Shown one piece after another: positions 62,258-64,000 of a stretch of 64,000 bases of DNA. The position numbers and the translations under genes were made by a program. The notes under the pieces are model-generated. The model was given only the letters and a program-made list of their open reading frames with translations, did not search any database and was not told the origin of the DNA. Origin of the DNA: Belnapia rosea (lineage in GTDB: Bacteria > Pseudomonadota > Alphaproteobacteria > Acetobacterales > Acetobacteraceae); contig NZ_FMZX01000014.1 of assembly GCF_900101615.1 (NCBI RefSeq), positions 1 to 64,000 on the forward strand, written 5' to 3'. Positions within the stretch are counted from its first letter, which is position 1. Each line of letters opens with the position of its first letter.

Positions 62258-63271
62258 ATGAATTCGCTCGAGCTGAACAAGGTCTTCGCCGCGGTGCTTA
62301 CGGCCGGGATCACCTTCATGGTGGCCGGCCAGGTGGGCAAGCTGCTGGTGCATGGCGAAAAGCCGCATGAAAGCGCCATCCGCATCGGCGACCCGACCGG
62401 CGGCGCCCCCAGCGCGGCCCCGGCCGCCGCCCCGCAGGCCGAGCCGATCTCGGGCCTGCTCGCCAGTGCCGATGTCGCGGCCGGCCAGCAGCTCGCCCAG
62501 CGCAATTGCGGCGCCTGCCACAGCTTCGACCAGGGCGGCCGCAGCGGCATCGGCCCCAACCTCTACAACGTGGTCGGCGCGCCGCATGGCCATGTCGAGG
62601 GCTTCAACTACTCGGCCGCGCTCAAGGGCAAGCAGGGTCCCTGGGACTACGAGGAGCTGAACCACTGGCTCTACAAGCCCTCCTCCTATGCGCCCGGCAC
62701 CCGCATGGCCTTCGCCGGCCTGGCCAACACCCAGCAGCGGGCGAATGTGGTTGCCTATCTGCGCAGCCTCTCGCCCAACCCGAAGCCGCTGCCCCCGGCC
62801 GGCGCGGCCGCGGCGCCGGCCGCCGCGCCTGCCGCTGCCGCCGCAGCCCCGGCTGCGGCCCCGGCCCCGGCAGGTGGCGCCCCCGCGGCGCCGGCCGCCG
62901 CCTCGGCCGATCTGCCGCCCATCGCCCCGCTGCTGGCCAATGCCAATGTGGAGAATGGCGCGGCGGTCTCCCGCCGCCTCTGCGCCGTCTGCCACACCTT
63001 CAATGAGGGTGGCCGCAACGGTGTCGGCCCCAACCTCTATGACGTGGTGGGCAAGCCGCACGGCCATCTGGCGAGCTTCAACTACTCGGCGGCGCTCAAG
63101 GGCAAGCAGGGCCCCTGGAACTACGAGGAGCTGAACCGCTGGCTCCACAAGCCGACCACCTACGCGCCCGGCACCCGCATGGCCTTCGCCGGCGTCGCCA
63201 AGGCGGAGGACCGCGCCGACGTGATCGCCTATCTGCGCAGCTTGTCGGCCAACCCGCAGCCGCTGCCCTGA
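62258..63271 (+). CDS. membrane-anchored cytochrome with two tandem c-type domains
   Basis: 337 residues. An N-terminal membrane anchor (about 8-30, NKVFAAVLTAGITFMVAGQ) is followed by cytochrome domain 1 (CGACH 84-88), an Ala/Pro linker (about 179-219) and domain 2 (CAVCH 242-246). The domains share NYSAALKGKQGPW, YAPGTRMAFAG and VIAYLRSL-type segments almost unchanged, so they arose by a recent internal duplication. Each has the distal Met in GTRMAFAG. The anchor resembles CycM/cytochrome cy. Location after puf suggests electron transfer to PufC or to an oxidase; the partner is unproven. Confidence 0.9.
   Translation: MNSLELNKVFAAVLTAGITFMVAGQVGKLLVHGEKPHESAIRIGDPTGGAPSAAPAAAPQAEPISGLLASADVAAGQQLAQRNCGACHSFDQGGRSGIGPNLYNVVGAPHGHVEGFNYSAALKGKQGPWDYEELNHWLYKPSSYAPGTRMAFAGLANTQQRANVVAYLRSLSPNPKPLPPAGAAAAPAAAPAAAAAAPAAAPAPAGGAPAAPAAASADLPPIAPLLANANVENGAAVSRRLCAVCHTFNEGGRNGVGPNLYDVVGKPHGHLASFNYSAALKGKQGPWNYEELNRWLHKPTTYAPGTRMAFAGVAKAEDRADVIAYLRSLSANPQPLP
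62488..63271 (+). repeat. internal duplication encoding the two cytochrome domains
   Basis: The segments at about 62488-62792 and 62955-63271 are related at both the DNA and protein level. The blocks from AACTACTCGGCCGCGCTCAA (about 62607) and from AACTACTCGGCGGCGCTCAA (about 63078) keep long identical runs. An Ala/Pro-coding, GC-rich linker separates them. Confidence 0.8.
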
Positions 63272-63295
63272 TCGGGTAGCCGGGGCTGGGCCGGG

Positions 63296-64000
63296 TTACC
63301 GGCTCAGCTCCCGCGTCATCGCCTCGATCCCGCCGAGGGTCAGCGGGAACATCCGATTCTCCATCAGCTGCCGCACCAGCCCGATCGAATGGGTGCGGCC
63401 CCAGGCCGCCTCAGGCATCGGGTTCAGCCAAGCGCTGCGACGGAAATGTCCGGTCAGCCGGCCCATCCAGGCACTCCCGGCCTCCTCGTTCCAGTGCTCG
63501 ACGCTGCCCCCGGGCTGGATGATCTCATAGGGGCTCATGCTGGCATCGCCGACAAAGACGGCCTTGTAGTCCGGCCCGTATTTCCGCAGCACCTCGAAGG
63601 TCGAGACCTCGCTCTCCCGCCGTCGCCGATTGTTCGTCCATAGCCGCTCATAGGGGCAGTTGTGGAAGTAGAAATGCTCGAGATGCTTGAACTCCGCCCG
63701 GGCGGCGGAGAACAGCTCGGCGGAGATCTTCACCCAGTCATCCATCGATCCGCCGATATCGAGGAAGAGCAGCACCTTCACCGTATTGTGCCGCTCCGGC
63801 ACCATCTTCAGGTCGAGCGACCCGGCATTGTTGGCGGTCGAGCGGATGGTGTCCGGCAGGTCGAGCTCCGTCGCCGCCCCCTGCCGCGCGAAGCGCCGCA
63901 GCCGCCTGAGCGCCAGCTTGATGTTGCGGGTCCCGATCTCGACCGAATCGTCCAGGTCACGGAACTCGCGCCGGTCCCAGACCTTCACCGCCCGCCGGTG
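63296..64000 (-). CDS. VWA-domain protein (CoxE-like), N-terminus outside the window
   Basis: At least 234 residues, open to the right edge, so the start is missing. The MIDAS-like segment reads VLLFLDIGGSMDDWVKIS, with a preceding VKVWDRREFRDLDDSVEIGTRNIK. The later AVFVGDASMSPYEI and the C-terminal SIGLVRQLMENRMFPLTLGGI are typical of a family of about 390-residue VWA proteins often paired with a MoxR-type ATPase. GTG 63988 is probably internal. It converges with the cytochrome gene 24 bp away. Confidence 0.8.
   Translation of the reverse strand, partial: HRRAVKVWDRREFRDLDDSVEIGTRNIKLALRRLRRFARQGAATELDLPDTIRSTANNAGSLDLKMVPERHNTVKVLLFLDIGGSMDDWVKISAELFSAARAEFKHLEHFYFHNCPYERLWTNNRRRRESEVSTFEVLRKYGPDYKAVFVGDASMSPYEIIQPGGSVEHWNEEAGSAWMGRLTGHFRRSAWLNPMPEAAWGRTHSIGLVRQLMENRMFPLTLGGIEAMTRELSR

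Overview
This window is the near-complete photosynthesis gene cluster of a high-GC aerobic anoxygenic phototroph, most likely an alphaproteobacterium of the Acetobacteraceae/Roseomonas type. That placement is inferred from gene content and composition; no 16S rRNA is present to test it. The cluster encodes bacteriochlorophyll a synthesis, the LH1 antenna, a type-II reaction centre with a bound four-haem cytochrome, and spirilloxanthin-series carotenoids. The only Mg-protoporphyrin monomethyl ester cyclase is the oxygen-dependent AcsF. bchE, bchJ, crtA, pufQ and puc genes are not seen, which fits an obligately aerobic phototroph.

Layout. 1-485: distal end of an rRNA operon (5S rRNA, tRNA-fMet, terminator). 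486-3745: a c-di-GMP-responsive (PilZ) exopolysaccharide synthase and a membrane-fusion partner. 4131-11274: PhoX-like phosphatase, OmpR-type regulator, MarC protein and a multi-PAS hybrid histidine kinase. 11327-16871: catabolic and transport genes (D-amino-acid deacylase-like amidohydrolase, polysaccharide deacetylase-like protein, SDR, polar amino-acid ABC transporter). 16937-23735 (minus strand): hemC, bchP, a PucC-like gene, bchG and the regulators ppsR and ppaA. 23984-44717 (plus strand): bchFNBHLM-lhaA-puhABC-orf-acsF-puhE-hemA-hip-bchIDO and a DUF3422 gene, many joined by ATGA/GTGA overlaps. 44792-47803: crtIB and a small membrane protein. 47792-51503: a small accessory block followed by crtC and crtD on the minus strand. 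51570-62079: crtEF, bchCXYZ and pufBALMC. 62258-63271: a membrane-anchored cytochrome with two c-type domains. 63296-64000: the start-truncated end of a VWA protein.

How it works together. HemA and HemC feed tetrapyrrole synthesis. BchHID and BchM make Mg-protoporphyrin ester, AcsF closes ring E, BchNBL reduces ring D, BchXYZ/BchF/BchC make bacteriochlorophyllide a, and BchG/BchP attach and reduce the phytyl tail. CrtE, B, I, C, D and F lead to spirilloxanthin. Puf and Puh proteins build the LH1-RC with the help of LhaA, PuhB, PuhC and PuhE. PpsR with PpaA probably represses under oxygen. Exact TGT-N12-ACA palindromes lie before bchC (two, 8 bp apart), before crtI and over the bchF start codon, and degenerate copies lie between crtD and crtE. 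Three candidate electron donors to the reaction centre are encoded: tetrahaem PufC, a HiPIP and the two-domain cytochrome. The least conventional points are the missing crtC start codon, the fused cytochrome, the coupled DUF3422 gene and several small unnamed proteins.
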